Assembly (NCBI GenBank): GCA_017849555.1
Contig: JAFIGU010000044.1
Location: 58,125 to 122,124 of the forward strand
DNA: 64,000 nucleotides
Source: Sphingomonas sp.
GTDB taxonomy: Bacteria > Pseudomonadota > Alphaproteobacteria > Sphingomonadales > Sphingomonadaceae
Direction of reading: 5' to 3'
Position 1 is the first letter of the stretch. Each line of letters opens with the position of its first letter. Both the position numbers and the translations under genes were made by a program. The notes under the pieces were generated by a model that saw only the letters and a list, made by a program, of their open reading frames with translations, made no database searches and was not told the DNA's origin. Shown here in pieces: positions 17,746-26,916 of the stretch.

Positions 17746-18194
17746 TGAAATATCTCCACACGATGATCCGCGTCGCCGACCCGGACAAGACGATCGCCTT
17801 CTTCGAATTGCTCGGGCTGAAGGAAGTGCGGCGAATGGAGAGTGAGGCGGGGCGCCTCCCCCGGGTCTCCCTCTCCGCGCCCGAGGATGTCGCCGCCAAG
17901 GGCGAACGCGCGCGGGCCGAAGTCGAGCTGACCTACAATTGGCCGACCGAGGGCAAGGAACCGGAAATTTATACCGGCGGGCGCAACTTCGGCCATCTCG
18001 CCTATCGCGTCGACGATATCTACGCGACGTGCCAGCGGCTTCAGGACGCCGGGCATATCATCCACCGCCCCCCGCGCGACGGGCATATGGCGTTCGTCAA
18101 ATCGCCCGACGGCATCTCGGTCGAGCTGTTGCAGGACGGCGTGCTGCCGCCGCAGGAGCCGTGGGCGTCGATGCCCAATAGCGGGACGTGGTGA
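17742..18194 (+). CDS. Lactoylglutathione lyase / VOC-family glyoxalase
   Basis: A 150-residue vicinal-oxygen-chelate protein. The start KYLHTMIRVADPDKTIAFFE gives the first metal His, LTYNWPTEGKEPEIYTGGRN and FGHLAYRVDDIYATCQRL give the central strands with the second His, and SPDGISVELLQDG carries the C-terminal Glu. This matches glyoxalase I, which isomerises the methylglyoxal-glutathione adduct to lactoylglutathione. The segment between residues 30 and 50 differs somewhat from E. coli GloA. A gloB homologue lies at 19520, making a methylglyoxal route plausible. ATG overlaps the TPR gene stop. Confidence 0.85.
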   Translation: MMKYLHTMIRVADPDKTIAFFELLGLKEVRRMESEAGRLPRVSLSAPEDVAAKGERARAEVELTYNWPTEGKEPEIYTGGRNFGHLAYRVDDIYATCQRLQDAGHIIHRPPRDGHMAFVKSPDGISVELLQDGVLPPQEPWASMPNSGTW

Positions 18195-18249
18195 GAGTCG
18201 GTCCGGCAATTTCCCTTGGCGGCATATCGGCCGGCAGCGGGCCGCTCGC

Positions 18250-18444
18250 TATTCCTCCCCTGAAAGGGGAGGGGGACCAGCCGCAGGCTGGTGGAGGGGT
18301 GGACGCCGCAGGCGATGCCGCTCGAGGGGTATCGGCCCTACGCAACACCGCGCGGGGGGTATCAGCCGCAGGCGATGCCGCCCGCGGCTTCTACCCCTCC
18401 ACCGTTGCTTCGCAACGATCCCCCTCCCCCTCCGGGGGAGGAAT
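18250..18444. repeat. Long palindromic repeat, family C copy 1
   Basis: Starts with ATTCCTCCCCTGAAAGGGGA and GGGGGACCAGCCGCAGGCTG, then GTGGAGGGGT, and ends with the inverted counterpart CCCCTCCACCGTTGCTTCGC through CTCCGGGGGAGGAATGG. The middle holds a short internal duplication (GCCGCAGGCGATGCCG twice). Related copies are at 37585 and 45448. It fills the gap before the nitronate monooxygenase gene. Confidence 0.85.
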
Positions 18445-18461
18445 GGTGAAACCGGCTGGTA

Positions 18462-19523
18462 ATGGCCTTGAGTAAGCCCGACTTCTTCGCCGCGCTCGGC
18501 GCGCGCTATCCGGTGATCCAGGCGCCGATGGCCGGGTTCGGCGACGCGGCGCTCGCGATCGCGGCGATCCGCGGCGGCGGGGTGGGGTCGCTCGCCGGGG
18601 CGATGTTCGCCCCCGAGCGGTTGCTGAGCGAGGTGGCGACGGTGCGCGCCTCGGTCTCCGGCCCGCTCAACCTCAATTTCTTCTGCCACCACCCGCCGCA
18701 GGACGCCGACGACAGCGCGTGGCGCGCATTGCTCGCGCCGCTCTATGCCGCCGAGGGGATCGAGCCGTCGGGCGACGCGCCCCCTGCGCGCCGGCCGTTC
18801 GATGCCGAGGCGGCGCATGTCGTCGAGGAAACCCGCCCCGAGATCGTCAGCTTCCACTTCGGCCTCCCCAGCCCCGATCTGCTCGCCCGCGTCCGCGCGA
18901 CCGGCGCGCGCGTCATCGCCAGCGCGACCAATGTGGCGGAGGCGCGGCATCTGGCGACGGCCGGATGCGCCGCGATCATCGCGCAGGGGTTCGAGGCCGG
19001 CGGACATGCCGGGCATTTCCTCCACGGCCATCGCCCGGTCGGCACCTTCGCGCTGGTGCCGCAGATCGCCGATGCGGTCGACGTGCCGGTGATCGCGGCG
19101 GGCGGGATCGCCGATGCGCGCGGCGCCGCCGCCGCGATCATGCTCGGGGCGACCGGGGTGCAGGTGGGAAGCGCCTATCTGCCGACCGAGGAGAGCCTCG
19201 CCAGCGCCGTCCACCGCGCCGCATTGGGCGGGCCGGGGGCGGAGGACAGCGTGTTCACCAATCTGTTCTCCGGCGGGCTCGCGCGCGGCATCCGCAACCG
19301 GCTGATCGAGACCCTGGGCGCGGTCAACCCCGGCGCCCCGCCCTTCCCGACCGCCAGCGCCGCGCTCGCACCCTTGCGCAAACATGCCGAGAGCGCGGGG
19401 CGCGGCGATTATTCGCCGCTGTGGGCGGGGCAGGCCGCCCCGCTGTCCCACCAGCGCCACGCCGCCGCGCTGACCGAGATGCTCGGCGGCGCCGCGCTCG
19501 CCGCCCGAAGGAGCCTCGCATGA
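18462..19523 (+). CDS. Nitronate monooxygenase family flavoprotein
   Basis: A 353-residue FMN-dependent TIM-barrel enzyme of the 2-nitropropane dioxygenase/NMO class. VIQAPMAGFGDAALAIAAIR at the N-terminus, GFEAGGHAGHFL with the catalytic-region His near residue 190, and VIAAGGIADARGAAAAIMLG with the phosphate-binding glycines are visible, as is GATGVQVGSAYLPTEE. These enzymes oxidise alkyl nitronates; enoyl reductase relatives share the fold, so substrate is not certain. The stop overlaps the next start by four bases. Confidence 0.88.
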   Translation: MALSKPDFFAALGARYPVIQAPMAGFGDAALAIAAIRGGGVGSLAGAMFAPERLLSEVATVRASVSGPLNLNFFCHHPPQDADDSAWRALLAPLYAAEGIEPSGDAPPARRPFDAEAAHVVEETRPEIVSFHFGLPSPDLLARVRATGARVIASATNVAEARHLATAGCAAIIAQGFEAGGHAGHFLHGHRPVGTFALVPQIADAVDVPVIAAGGIADARGAAAAIMLGATGVQVGSAYLPTEESLASAVHRAALGGPGAEDSVFTNLFSGGLARGIRNRLIETLGAVNPGAPPFPTASAALAPLRKHAESAGRGDYSPLWAGQAAPLSHQRHAAALTEMLGGAALAARRSLA

Positions 19524-20254
19524 CCAACTTCGACGTGATCCGCGTCCCCGTGCTCAACGACAATTACAGCTGGCTGGTGCACGATGCCGACAGCGGCGAG
19601 ACGATGGTCGTCGACCCCGGCGAGGCGCAGCCGGTGCTCGATGCCGCCGCCGCGCGCGGCTGGACGATCGCGCAGGTGTGGAACACCCATTGGCACCCCG
19701 ATCATGTCGGCGGCAATGACGCGATCGTCGCGGCGACCGGCGCCACGGTGATCGGCCCCGAGGCGGAGCGCGCCAAGATCGGCAAGCTCGACCGCGGCGT
19801 CGGCGAGGGCGATGTGGTGACGCTCGGCGCGCATCGCGCGACGGTGCTCGCGGTGCCGGGGCATACAGCGGGGCATATCGCCTTCCATTTCGCCGACGAC
19901 GATGCGGTGTTCACCGGCGACACCTTGTTCGCGATGGGTTGCGGCCGATTGTTCGAGGGCGATGCGGCGCAGATGCTGACCAACATGCGCCGCTTCGCCG
20001 CGATGCCGCCCGAGACGCGGGTCTATTGCGGGCACGAATATACCCAGGCCAACGGCCGCTTCGCGCTGGTCGCCGAGCCCGGCAATGACGCGATCGTTGC
20101 GCGGATGGCCGAGGTCGACGCCGCGCGTGCGGCGGGCGAGGCGACCGTCCCGACGACGATCGCGCTCGAACGCGACACCAACCCGTTCCTGCGCGCGCCC
20201 GACGCCGAAACGCTCGCCGCGCGGCGGCGCGCGAAGGATGAATTTCGCGGCTGA
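19520..20254 (+). CDS. gloB: Hydroxyacylglutathione hydrolase (glyoxalase II)
   Basis: A 244-residue metallo-beta-lactamase-fold thioesterase that hydrolyses S-lactoylglutathione. The dinuclear metal motif is WNTHWHPDHVGGN near residue 55; further ligands are in VPGHTAGHIAF, FTGDTLFAMGCGR (bridging Asp) and YCGHEYTQANGRFA. The C-terminal glutathione-binding part (ERDTNPFLRAPD) is present and length fits. ATG 19520 overlaps the NMO stop. The glyoxalase I candidate sits 1.3 kb upstream at 17742. Confidence 0.94.
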   Translation: MTNFDVIRVPVLNDNYSWLVHDADSGETMVVDPGEAQPVLDAAAARGWTIAQVWNTHWHPDHVGGNDAIVAATGATVIGPEAERAKIGKLDRGVGEGDVVTLGAHRATVLAVPGHTAGHIAFHFADDDAVFTGDTLFAMGCGRLFEGDAAQMLTNMRRFAAMPPETRVYCGHEYTQANGRFALVAEPGNDAIVARMAEVDAARAAGEATVPTTIALERDTNPFLRAPDAETLAARRRAKDEFRG

Positions 20255-20296
20255 CCGTCCTATATTGTCGCCGCGGGGCATGAAGGAGTGTTGGTG

Positions 20297-20707
20297 ATGC
20301 GTATGGTCCTTATTCCGCTGGCCGCCGCGGCGCTGGGCGCCGGTGCGGTCGCTATCGCGTCGTCGCCGTCGCAGGCCGATCGCGCGGCGAGCAACGAGGC
20401 CGCGTTCCAGAAGGAAGTCAGCGGCTTGACCCCGGGCAAGCCGGTCGACTGCCTCGATACGCGGTTCAACAACGCCTCGCTCAAGGCGATCGGGCCGCGG
20501 CTCATCTATCGCGTCAGCCCCAAGCTCGCCTATGTCAACGACACCGGCGGCGGATGCGAGGCGGTGGCGCGCGGCGATGCGTTGATCACCCGGCAATATA
20601 GCAGCCGGCTGTGCCGCGGCGACATCGCGCGGACGCGCGACATGACGACGCGGATCGATAGCGGCAGTTGCGTGATGGGCAGTTTCGTCCCCTATCGCGG
20701 CAGCTGA
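20297..20707 (+). CDS. Small exported protein of unknown function
   Basis: A 136-residue protein with a signal peptide (MRMVLIPLAAAALGAGAVAI, with cleavage after ASSPSQA likely). The mature part has four Cys (in PVDCLDTRF, GGGCEAVARG, SRLCRGD, GSCVMGSF), which may pair as two disulfides, and conserved-looking motifs DTRFNNASLKAIGPRLIYR and GDALITRQYSSRLCRGDIAR. I do not recognise a named family with confidence. ATG 20297 is chosen because AAGGAG at 20283-20288 is eight bases upstream; GTG 20288 and 20294 are alternatives. Confidence 0.75.
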   Translation: MRMVLIPLAAAALGAGAVAIASSPSQADRAASNEAAFQKEVSGLTPGKPVDCLDTRFNNASLKAIGPRLIYRVSPKLAYVNDTGGGCEAVARGDALITRQYSSRLCRGDIARTRDMTTRIDSGSCVMGSFVPYRGS

Positions 20708-20785
20708 AATTCCGGCACGATATCCGCATGTAACAGGTCGCGCGCCGGATGATCCCGGCGCGCCGCCATGCGCTCGGAGATCATG

Positions 20786-22117
20786 ATGACCAAAAGCAAC
20801 GACCCCGGCCACGACGCGGTGGACGGGCGCACGGACCCACGCGTCGCGCCGCGCCCCGAGGTCGACCGGATCGGGGGTCGCAAGCTCAAGCCCGCGACGC
20901 TGATGATGGGGCACGGCTATGATCCGGCGCTGTCCGAAGGCGCGCTGAAGCCGCCGATCTTCCTCACCTCGACCTTCGTCTTCCCCAGCGCCGCGGCGGG
21001 CAAGCGCCATTTCGAGGGCGTCACCGGCAAGCGCCCCGGGGGCGCCGAGGGGCTGGTCTATTCGCGCTTCAACGGCCCCAATCAGGAGATATTGGAGGAT
21101 CGCCTCGCGGTGTGGGAGGAAGCCGAGGACGCGCTGGCCTTCTCCTCGGGCATGTCGGCGATCGCCACTTTGTTCCTGTCGATGGTCAAGCCGGGCGACA
21201 CGATCGTCCATTCGGGGCCGCTCTATGCCGCGACCGAAACGCTGATCGCGCGCATCCTCGGCCGGTTCGGGGTACATTGGCTCGATTTCCCGGCCGGGGC
21301 GACCCGCGCCGAGATCGACACCGTGCTGGGCAAGGCGGCATCGGGCAATGTCGCGCTGATCTATCTCGAAAGCCCCGCCAACCCGACCAATGCGCTGGTC
21401 GATGTCGAGGCGGTGGCGGCGAGCCGCGATGCGATCTTCGCCAATCACGCCGCCAAGCCGCCGATCGCGATCGACAATACCTTCCTCGGGCCTTTGTGGC
21501 ACAAGCCGCTCAAGCAAGGCGCGGATATCGTGGTCTATTCGCTGACCAAATATGCCGGCGGGCATAGCGATCTGGTCGCCGGCGGGGTGCTCGGGCGCAA
21601 GGATCACATCGATACGATCCGGCTGATGCGCAACACGATCGGGACGATCTGCGACCCCAATACCGCGTGGATGCTGCTGCGCTCGCTCGAGACGCTCGAA
21701 CTCAGGATGAGCCGCGCGGGCGAGAATGCCGCCAAGGTCTGCGCCTTCCTCGCCGAACACCCCAAGGTCGAGCGCGTCGGCTATCTCGGCTTCCTCGAAG
21801 GCGGCAAGGACGAACGGCAGGCGGATATCTATCGCCGGCATTGCACCGGCGCGGGATCGACCTTCTCGCTCTACCTCAAGGGCGGCGAGGCGGAGGCGTT
21901 CCGCTTCCTCGACGCGCTGCGCATCGCCAAGCTCGCGGTAAGCCTCGGCGGCACCGAGACGCTCGCCAGCCACCCGGCGGGGATGACCCATTTGTCGGTG
22001 CCCGACGCGCGCAAACAGGCGCTGGGGATCACCGACAATCTGGTGCGCATCTCGATCGGGGTGGAGGATGCCGACGATCTGATCGCCGATTTCGCGCAGG
22101 CGCTCGACGCGATCTGA
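20786..22117 (+). CDS. Cys/Met metabolism PLP-dependent enzyme (cystathionine gamma-synthase family)
   Basis: A 443-residue PLP enzyme of the trans-sulfuration family. SGMSAIATLFLSMVKPGDTI near residue 115, YLESPANPTN, IAIDNTFLGPLWHKPLKQGA and the PLP lysine in YSLTKYAGGHSDLVAGG near residue 250 are clear, and RISIGVEDADDLIADFAQAL closes the protein. It is longer than the usual ~390 residues because of a ~40-residue N-terminal extension. The reaction (cystathionine gamma-synthase, methionine gamma-lyase or sulfhydrylase) cannot be told from sequence. ATG 20786 has GGAG six bases upstream; 20768 and 20783 are alternatives. Confidence 0.88.
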   Translation: MTKSNDPGHDAVDGRTDPRVAPRPEVDRIGGRKLKPATLMMGHGYDPALSEGALKPPIFLTSTFVFPSAAAGKRHFEGVTGKRPGGAEGLVYSRFNGPNQEILEDRLAVWEEAEDALAFSSGMSAIATLFLSMVKPGDTIVHSGPLYAATETLIARILGRFGVHWLDFPAGATRAEIDTVLGKAASGNVALIYLESPANPTNALVDVEAVAASRDAIFANHAAKPPIAIDNTFLGPLWHKPLKQGADIVVYSLTKYAGGHSDLVAGGVLGRKDHIDTIRLMRNTIGTICDPNTAWMLLRSLETLELRMSRAGENAAKVCAFLAEHPKVERVGYLGFLEGGKDERQADIYRRHCTGAGSTFSLYLKGGEAEAFRFLDALRIAKLAVSLGGTETLASHPAGMTHLSVPDARKQALGITDNLVRISIGVEDADDLIADFAQALDAI

Positions 22118-22135
22118 GCGGGTGCCTGCACTGTT

Positions 22136-22157
22136 ACCCCGGTCTCACGACCGGGGT
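22136..22157 (+). terminator. Stem-loop after the Cys/Met enzyme gene
   Basis: ACCCCGGTC at 22136-22144 pairs perfectly with GACCGGGGT at 22149-22157 across a four-base loop. It lies 18 bases past the stop codon. No T-run follows, so a terminator role is only likely, not certain. Confidence 0.45.
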
Positions 22158-22165
22158 GACCCGTG

Positions 22166-22254
22166 ACCCGTTCGCCCTGAGCTTGGCGAAGGGCTGCACT
22201 TTCTTCGTCGGCAGAAAAGGGCAGGGCTTCGACAGGCTCAGCCCGAACGAGGTT
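22166..22254. repeat. Palindromic repeat, family B copy 1
   Basis: CCGTTCGCCCTGAGCTTGGC is mirrored by TTCGACAGGCTCAGCCCGAA about 50 bases later, with CTTTTCTGCCG-like sequence forming the tip. Other copies are at 25326, 42172, 56164 and a half copy at 52300. Confidence 0.85.
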
Positions 22255-22981
22255 AGGCGGGCTCGGCGAAGCACAGGATCGACACCCCCGGCGGCATCGG
22301 GACGCGGCCGACGAGGTGGCGTTCGATGCGGAAGATCGTCTCGAACAAGCGGTTGACCGGCGCCGGCGGCGGGCTGTCGTCGCTGTCGTCGCGCCCGGTG
22401 AGCCGCCCGGCGACGCGCGCACCGGCGGCGAGCGGAAACAGCAGCGAATTGAAATAGCCGAGCTTGCGCGGGCGCAGCCCGGCGGCGGCGATCGCCTGTG
22501 CCAGCGTCGTCTTGGAATAGCGGCGGTGGTGGTGGTTCACCACGTCGTGCGCGCTCCACATCCATTGGTGTGCGGGCACGGTGATCAGGATTCGCCCGCC
22601 CGGCGCGAGCCGCTCGCGCATCGCGCGCAATGCCGCCACGTCATCCTCGATATGCTCGACCACGTCGAGCACCGCGATCAGATCGTAATGCGCCCTGGGA
22701 ACGTCGGCGAGCGCGGGCAGCGGCGTGGCGCCAACCGGCTTGCCGAGTCGCTGGCTGGCGATGGCGCGCGCCGCGGGATCGATCTCGATCGCGTCGACCG
22801 CGCCGAAGCTGGCGAGCATCGGCAGATTGTGCCCGGTGCCGCAGCCGATCTCGAGGATCTTCGCGTCCCTGGGCAAATGCCCTTCGCGGGTGATGAAATC
22901 GGCGAGGATGTCGCGGCGCGCGCGATACCACCAATGCGTGCTGTCATGCTCCGCCATGCGGTCATAAACGCGGCGGTCCAT
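22253..22981 (-). CDS. Class I SAM-dependent methyltransferase
   Basis: A 242-residue methyltransferase. SAM-binding motif I is ILEIGCGTGHNLPML near residue 44, followed by DAIEIDPAARAIA (acidic ribose-binding residue) and YDLIAVLDVVEHIEDD. THWWYRARRDIL near the N-terminus and MWSAHDVVNHHHRRYSKTTL further on are typical of methyltransferases found with glycan and lipid-carrier genes. ATG 22981 shares one base with the stop of the GtrA gene (TGATG), so the two are translationally coupled. The substrate is unknown; a polyprenyl-linked or surface glycan is inferred from the neighbour. The C-terminal codons run to the edge of repeat family B. Confidence 0.88.
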   Translation of the reverse strand: MDRRVYDRMAEHDSTHWWYRARRDILADFITREGHLPRDAKILEIGCGTGHNLPMLASFGAVDAIEIDPAARAIASQRLGKPVGATPLPALADVPRAHYDLIAVLDVVEHIEDDVAALRAMRERLAPGGRILITVPAHQWMWSAHDVVNHHHRRYSKTTLAQAIAAAGLRPRKLGYFNSLLFPLAAGARVAGRLTGRDDSDDSPPPAPVNRLFETIFRIERHLVGRVPMPPGVSILCFAEPA

Positions 22982-23430
22982 CAGGCGAACACCCACAAAC
23001 GATTGATGACGAAGGTGATGAGCGGGGTGAAGAACACCGCCGGCACCAGCGGCCACCACGTCGGGCCGTGCATCGGCCCGGTCAGCAGCCACACGAAGAA
23101 GGTGTTCATGCCGAGGCTCACCAGCGAGGTGGCGAAGAAACGCCCGCCGGTCCGCGCGAGATTGCCGCGCGTGCCGTGGCCGCGGAAGCTCCACCGGCTG
23201 TGCATGACATAGCCCGACAGCACCGCCGCGACATAGCCGAGCAGATTGGCCGCCACCGGCCAGGTCGCGCTGTTGGCGAGCGGCCATTCCTTCTGCCCAT
23301 AAGTGGCGATCGGCCAATAGACCGCGGCGTAGATCAGCGTCGACAGCCCGCCGAAGAAGCCGAAGCGGACCAGCTGCCAGAAAATCTCGCGCGTCTCGGG
23401 TGATCGGATATGCTTCAGAACCGCTTCCAC
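22981..23430 (-). CDS. GtrA family membrane protein
   Basis: A 149-residue protein with four predicted transmembrane segments: FGFFGGLSTLIYAAVYWPI, WPVAANLLGYVAAVLSGYVM, FFATSLVSLGMNTFFVWLLT and LVPAVFFTPLITFVINRLWV. The pattern and the motif HSRWSFRGHG near residue 77 match the GtrA/DPMS family, which helps move or use polyprenyl-phosphate sugars. It is first in a two-gene operon with the methyltransferase and diverges from the large membrane protein at 23523. Confidence 0.88.
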   Translation of the reverse strand: MEAVLKHIRSPETREIFWQLVRFGFFGGLSTLIYAAVYWPIATYGQKEWPLANSATWPVAANLLGYVAAVLSGYVMHSRWSFRGHGTRGNLARTGGRFFATSLVSLGMNTFFVWLLTGPMHGPTWWPLVPAVFFTPLITFVINRLWVFA

Positions 23431-23522
23431 GCCTTGCCCTTTGCGCCGGCCGCGATACAGCGGCGAACCGGCAATTACCGGCCCCGCCGTCTAGTGGCGT
23501 CGGCCGATTGAGGAAAGTCCCC

Positions 23523-25304
23523 TTGATAAAGCGCGACGTCCCGTCGTCTCTCGCCCAGCTCGACCGGCATTGGCTGCGGCTGACGCTGCTCGCCTGGCTG
23601 GTCATCACGATCTGGTTCGTCGCGCAGCGCTGGTCGGCGATCCACTGGCTGTCGCTGGGCGACACCGACGACAATATGCGGCTGATGCAGGTCCGCGCAT
23701 TGCTCGCCGGGCAGGGCTGGTACGATCTGCGCAACTACCGGCTCGATCCGCCGGTGGGCTTCAACATCCACTGGACGCGGCTTGTCGACCTGCCGATTGC
23801 CGGGCTGATCCTGCTGTTGCGGCCGTTCGTCGGCAATGCCGAGGCGGAGCGGCTGGCGTGCGGCATCGCGCCGCTGCTGCCGCTGTCGCTCGCGCTGGTC
23901 GGGCTGGCGGCGACGGTGCGGCGGCTGGTCGCGCCGCTGGCGTGGCCGCTGGCGATCGTGTTCACGCTGTGCTCGACCGTCGCGCTGCTGATGTTCATGC
24001 CCGAACGGATCGATCATCACGGCTGGCAGCTCGCGATGCTGAGCCTGACGGTCGCCGGGCTGTGCGACCCCAAGGGCGCGCGCGGCGGCGCGATCGTCGG
24101 CGTGGCCAGCGCGGTATCGCTGACGATCGGGCTCGAAATGCTGCCCTATGCGGTGATGGCCGGGGCGATCATCACGCTGCGCTGGGTGTGGCAGCCGGAG
24201 GCGCGCGACCGGCTCGCGACTTATGCGCTGACGCTCGCGGGCGGGTCCGCGGCGGGCTATGCCGCCTTCGCCTCTTACGCCAATCGCGTCGCGCGGTGCG
24301 ACGCGCTGACCCCGGTGTGGCTCTCGGTGATGGTCGCCGCGGGCGCGATGCTGCTCGTGCTGGCGTTGGTCTCGCCGCAGCGGCGCGAGCTGCGTCTGGT
24401 GCTCGCGCTCGTCGCGGGCGGGGCGATCGCCGCCGGCTTCGCTTTGGTCTTCCCGCAATGCCTCGGCCGGCCCGAGCAGGTGTCGGACGAATTGTATCGC
24501 AACTGGCTGGGCAATATCCGCGAGGCCAAGCCGATCTACAAACACGCTTTCCGCACCGGTTTTCCGGTCGCCGCGCTGCCGGTGATGGGGCTGATCGGCG
24601 CGGGGCTGGCGACGTGGCGCGCGCGCCGCACCCCGGCGCTGGTCAATTGGGCGAGCGTGCTGCTGTTCGCTGCCTTCGCGGTCGCGATGCTGTTGTGGCA
24701 GATCCGCGCGGGGCCGGCGGCGCAATTGCTCGCGGTGCCCGGCGTTTCCGCGCTCGCCTGGCTGCTGCTGCCGCCGATGCTCACCCACCGGTCGATCTTC
24801 GTGCGGGTGCTCGGCCCGGCGCTCGGCTTCGTGCTGATCTCGGGGCTGTTCGCCGGGCTGGCGCTGCAATGGACGTCGATCGACAAGCCCACGCCCTATA
24901 TCAACCGCGTCAACAAGGCGAACGGGCGCTGCGTGACGATGCCCGCAATGGCGCCGCTCAACCGCCTGCCGGCGCAGACCGTATTCACCTTCGTCGATCT
25001 CGGCCCGCGGCTGATCACGCTGACGCATCATTCGGCGATCGCCGGCCCCTATCATCGCAACGGCGACGCGATCCTCGATGTCCAGCACGCCTTCACCGGC
25101 TCGCCCGAGCAGGCGCACGCGATCATGAAGCGGCACGGCGCGACCTTGCTGCTGCTGTGTCCGAACATGGCCGAATCGACGATCTATCGCGCGCGCGCGC
25201 CGGGCGGCTTCTACGCGCGGCTGGCCAACGGCGAACGCTTCCCGTGGCTGGTATCGGTGCCGCTGCCGGCGGACCTACCGCTGCGCGCGTTCCGGATCGA
25301 ATAG
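23523..25304 (+). CDS. Large polytopic membrane protein, possibly a GT-C-type glycosyltransferase
   Basis: About 593 residues with roughly ten hydrophobic segments (for example LTLLAWLVITIWFVAQRW and LIGAGLATWRARR preceded by VAALPVMG), followed by a C-terminal soluble part of ~120 residues. The first loop has SLGDTDDNMRLMQVRALL, an acidic DTDDNMR motif placed as in GT-C enzymes that use polyprenyl-phosphate sugars, and FNIHWTRLVDLPIAG follows. TTG 23523 is chosen because GAGGAAAG is well placed upstream; the frame is open from 23400. The GtrA neighbour supports a role in glycan transfer, but this is inference. Confidence 0.7.
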   Translation: MIKRDVPSSLAQLDRHWLRLTLLAWLVITIWFVAQRWSAIHWLSLGDTDDNMRLMQVRALLAGQGWYDLRNYRLDPPVGFNIHWTRLVDLPIAGLILLLRPFVGNAEAERLACGIAPLLPLSLALVGLAATVRRLVAPLAWPLAIVFTLCSTVALLMFMPERIDHHGWQLAMLSLTVAGLCDPKGARGGAIVGVASAVSLTIGLEMLPYAVMAGAIITLRWVWQPEARDRLATYALTLAGGSAAGYAAFASYANRVARCDALTPVWLSVMVAAGAMLLVLALVSPQRRELRLVLALVAGGAIAAGFALVFPQCLGRPEQVSDELYRNWLGNIREAKPIYKHAFRTGFPVAALPVMGLIGAGLATWRARRTPALVNWASVLLFAAFAVAMLLWQIRAGPAAQLLAVPGVSALAWLLLPPMLTHRSIFVRVLGPALGFVLISGLFAGLALQWTSIDKPTPYINRVNKANGRCVTMPAMAPLNRLPAQTVFTFVDLGPRLITLTHHSAIAGPYHRNGDAILDVQHAFTGSPEQAHAIMKRHGATLLLLCPNMAESTIYRARAPGGFYARLANGERFPWLVSVPLPADLPLRAFRIE

Positions 25305-25325
25305 GGGCGCGGAGGTTCTCTCCCA

Positions 25326-25410
25326 CCCGTTCGCCCTGAGCTTGTCGAAGGGCTGCCCTTCTTCCTTGGAAGAGAAGGGCAGGGCTTCGACAGGCTCAGC
25401 CCGAACGGGG
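25326..25410. repeat. Palindromic repeat, family B copy 2
   Basis: CCGTTCGCCCTGAGCTTGTC near 25328 is mirrored by CTTCGACAGGCTCAGCCCGA ending near 25408. The tip CTGCCCTTCTTCCTTGGAAG is itself a dyad. It lies between convergent genes and may act as a bidirectional stop. Confidence 0.88.
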
Positions 25411-25435
25411 AGAGGGAATCGCGCTAACGCCACCC

Positions 25436-26053
25436 TCAGTGAAACTGCGCCTGCAGCCCGTCGATCACGAACTGCACCGCCAATGCGGCGAGCAGCACCC
25501 CGAGCAGCCGCGTCACCACCGCCTCGATCTTCGGCCCGAGCACCCGCATCAGGCTCCCCGCGGCGAGCAGGGCGATCAGCGCGATCAGCAGATTGAGCCA
25601 CATCGCCGCGAGCACGATCAGGCTGCGCTCGAGGCCGTCGCTCCGCGCCATCAGCAGCATCACCGAGGCGATCGAGCCCGGGCCGGCGATCATCGGCATC
25701 GCCATCGGGAAGATCGACACGTCCTCCGCCTCGGCCGGGGTGACCTTCGCGGCGCGGTCCTCGCGGCGCTGGGTGCGCTTTTCGAACACCATCTCCAGCG
25801 CGATGAGGAACAGCATTACCCCGCCCGCGATGCGGAAGCTCGCCAGCTCGATCCCGAGCCCGTGGAGCAGTTTCTCGCCGAACAGCGCGAACACCGTGAG
25901 GATCAGCGCCGCGACGCCGACCGCGCGGACCGCCATCGCGCGGCGATGCTCGGGCGTCGCCCCCGCGGTGAGCCCGGCGAAGATCGGCGCGCATCCCGGC
26001 GGATCGATCACCACGAAGAAGGTGACGAACGCCGAGAGGAACAGCTCGGTCAT
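25436..26053 (-). CDS. MarC family integral membrane protein
   Basis: A 205-residue protein with about six transmembrane helices. The start ELFLSAFVTFFVVIDPPGCA with its DPPG motif and the second-half counterpart MAMPMIAGPGSIASVMLLMA (AGPG) are the paired hallmarks of the MarC family. Despite the name, MarC proteins have no proven role in multidrug resistance; function is unknown. ATG 26053 shares one base with the folD stop (TGATG), making it the last gene of a folD-marC pair. Confidence 0.9.
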   Translation of the reverse strand: MTELFLSAFVTFFVVIDPPGCAPIFAGLTAGATPEHRRAMAVRAVGVAALILTVFALFGEKLLHGLGIELASFRIAGGVMLFLIALEMVFEKRTQRREDRAAKVTPAEAEDVSIFPMAMPMIAGPGSIASVMLLMARSDGLERSLIVLAAMWLNLLIALIALLAAGSLMRVLGPKIEAVVTRLLGVLLAALAVQFVIDGLQAQFH

Positions 26054-26916
26054 CAGATGGCGTAAGCCACGCCGAGCCGGCGGCTCGCCGACACCAGGGT
26101 GTTGCGCAACAGGCAGGCGATCGTCATCGGCCCGACCCCGCCCGGCACCGGGGTCATCGCGCCGGCGACCTCGGCGCAGGCCGGGTCGATATCGCCGACC
26201 AGCCCCGTATCGGTGCGGTTGATCCCGACGTCGATCAGCGTCGCGCCGGGCTTGACCCAATCGGGCTTGACCATCGCGGGGCGCCCCACCGCCGCGACGA
26301 CGATATCGGCGCGGCGTACGACATCGGGCAGATCATGGGTGCGCGAATGCGCCACCGTGACGGTGCAGCTTTCGCGGATCAGCAATTGCGCCATCGGCTT
26401 GCCGACGATGTTCGAGCGGCCGATCACCACCGCGTCGCGCCCGGCGAGATCGCCGAGCTGATCCTTGAGCAGCATCAGGCAGCCGTACGGGGTGCAGGGC
26501 ACGAAGCCTTCAAGCCCGGTCGCCAGCCGCCCGGCGTTGACCGGGTGGAAACCGTCGACGTCCTTTTCGGGGTCGATGCTGGTGATCACCGCGCGTTCGT
26601 CGATATGCTTGGGCAAGGGCAGTTGAACGAGGATACCGTCGACCGCCGGATCGGCGTTGAGCTGCGCGACCAAAGCGAGCAGCTCGGCCTCGCCGGTGCT
26701 GGCGGGCAGGCGATGCTCGAAGCTCTCCATCCCCGCCGCAACGGTCGCCTTGCCCTTCGAGCGGACATAGACCGACGATGCCGGATCGTCGCCGACCAGC
26801 ACCACCGCCAGCCCGGGCCTGCGCCCGGCCTCCGCGAATATCCGTGCCGCGCCTTCCGCCACGCGGGCGCGCAGCCCGGCGGCGAATGCTTTTCCGTCGA
26901 TCATAGTTGCCGTCAT
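26053..26916 (-). CDS. folD: Bifunctional methylene-THF dehydrogenase / methenyl-THF cyclohydrolase
   Basis: A 287-residue FolD enzyme of one-carbon metabolism. The substrate site has [14 protein letters not shown] (catalytic Lys in the YxxxK pattern), [15 protein letters not shown] and [17 protein letters not shown]; the NADP-binding part has [26 protein letters not shown] is the usual central motif. A second ATG at 26904 (MIDGKAF) is an alternative start. It overlaps the DUF167 gene by four bases and marC by one, so the cluster is one operon. Confidence 0.97.
   Translation of the reverse strand: MTATMIDGKAFAAGLRARVAEGAARIFAEAGRRPGLAVVLVGDDPASSVYVRSKGKATVAAGMESFEHRLPASTGEAELLALVAQLNADPAVDGILVQLPLPKHIDERAVITSIDPEKDVDGFHPVNAGRLATGLEGFVPCTPYGCLMLLKDQLGDLAGRDAVVIGRSNIVGKPMAQLLIRESCTVTVAHSRTHDLPDVVRRADIVVAAVGRPAMVKPDWVKPGATLIDVGINRTDTGLVGDIDPACAEVAGAMTPVPGGVGPMTIACLLRNTLVSASRRLGVAYAI

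Noticed and set aside
20708-20785. SAM-type riboswitch before the Cys/Met enzyme gene
   Set aside because: The gap is short and I could not draw a pseudoknot or the conserved core bases of a SAM-II element.
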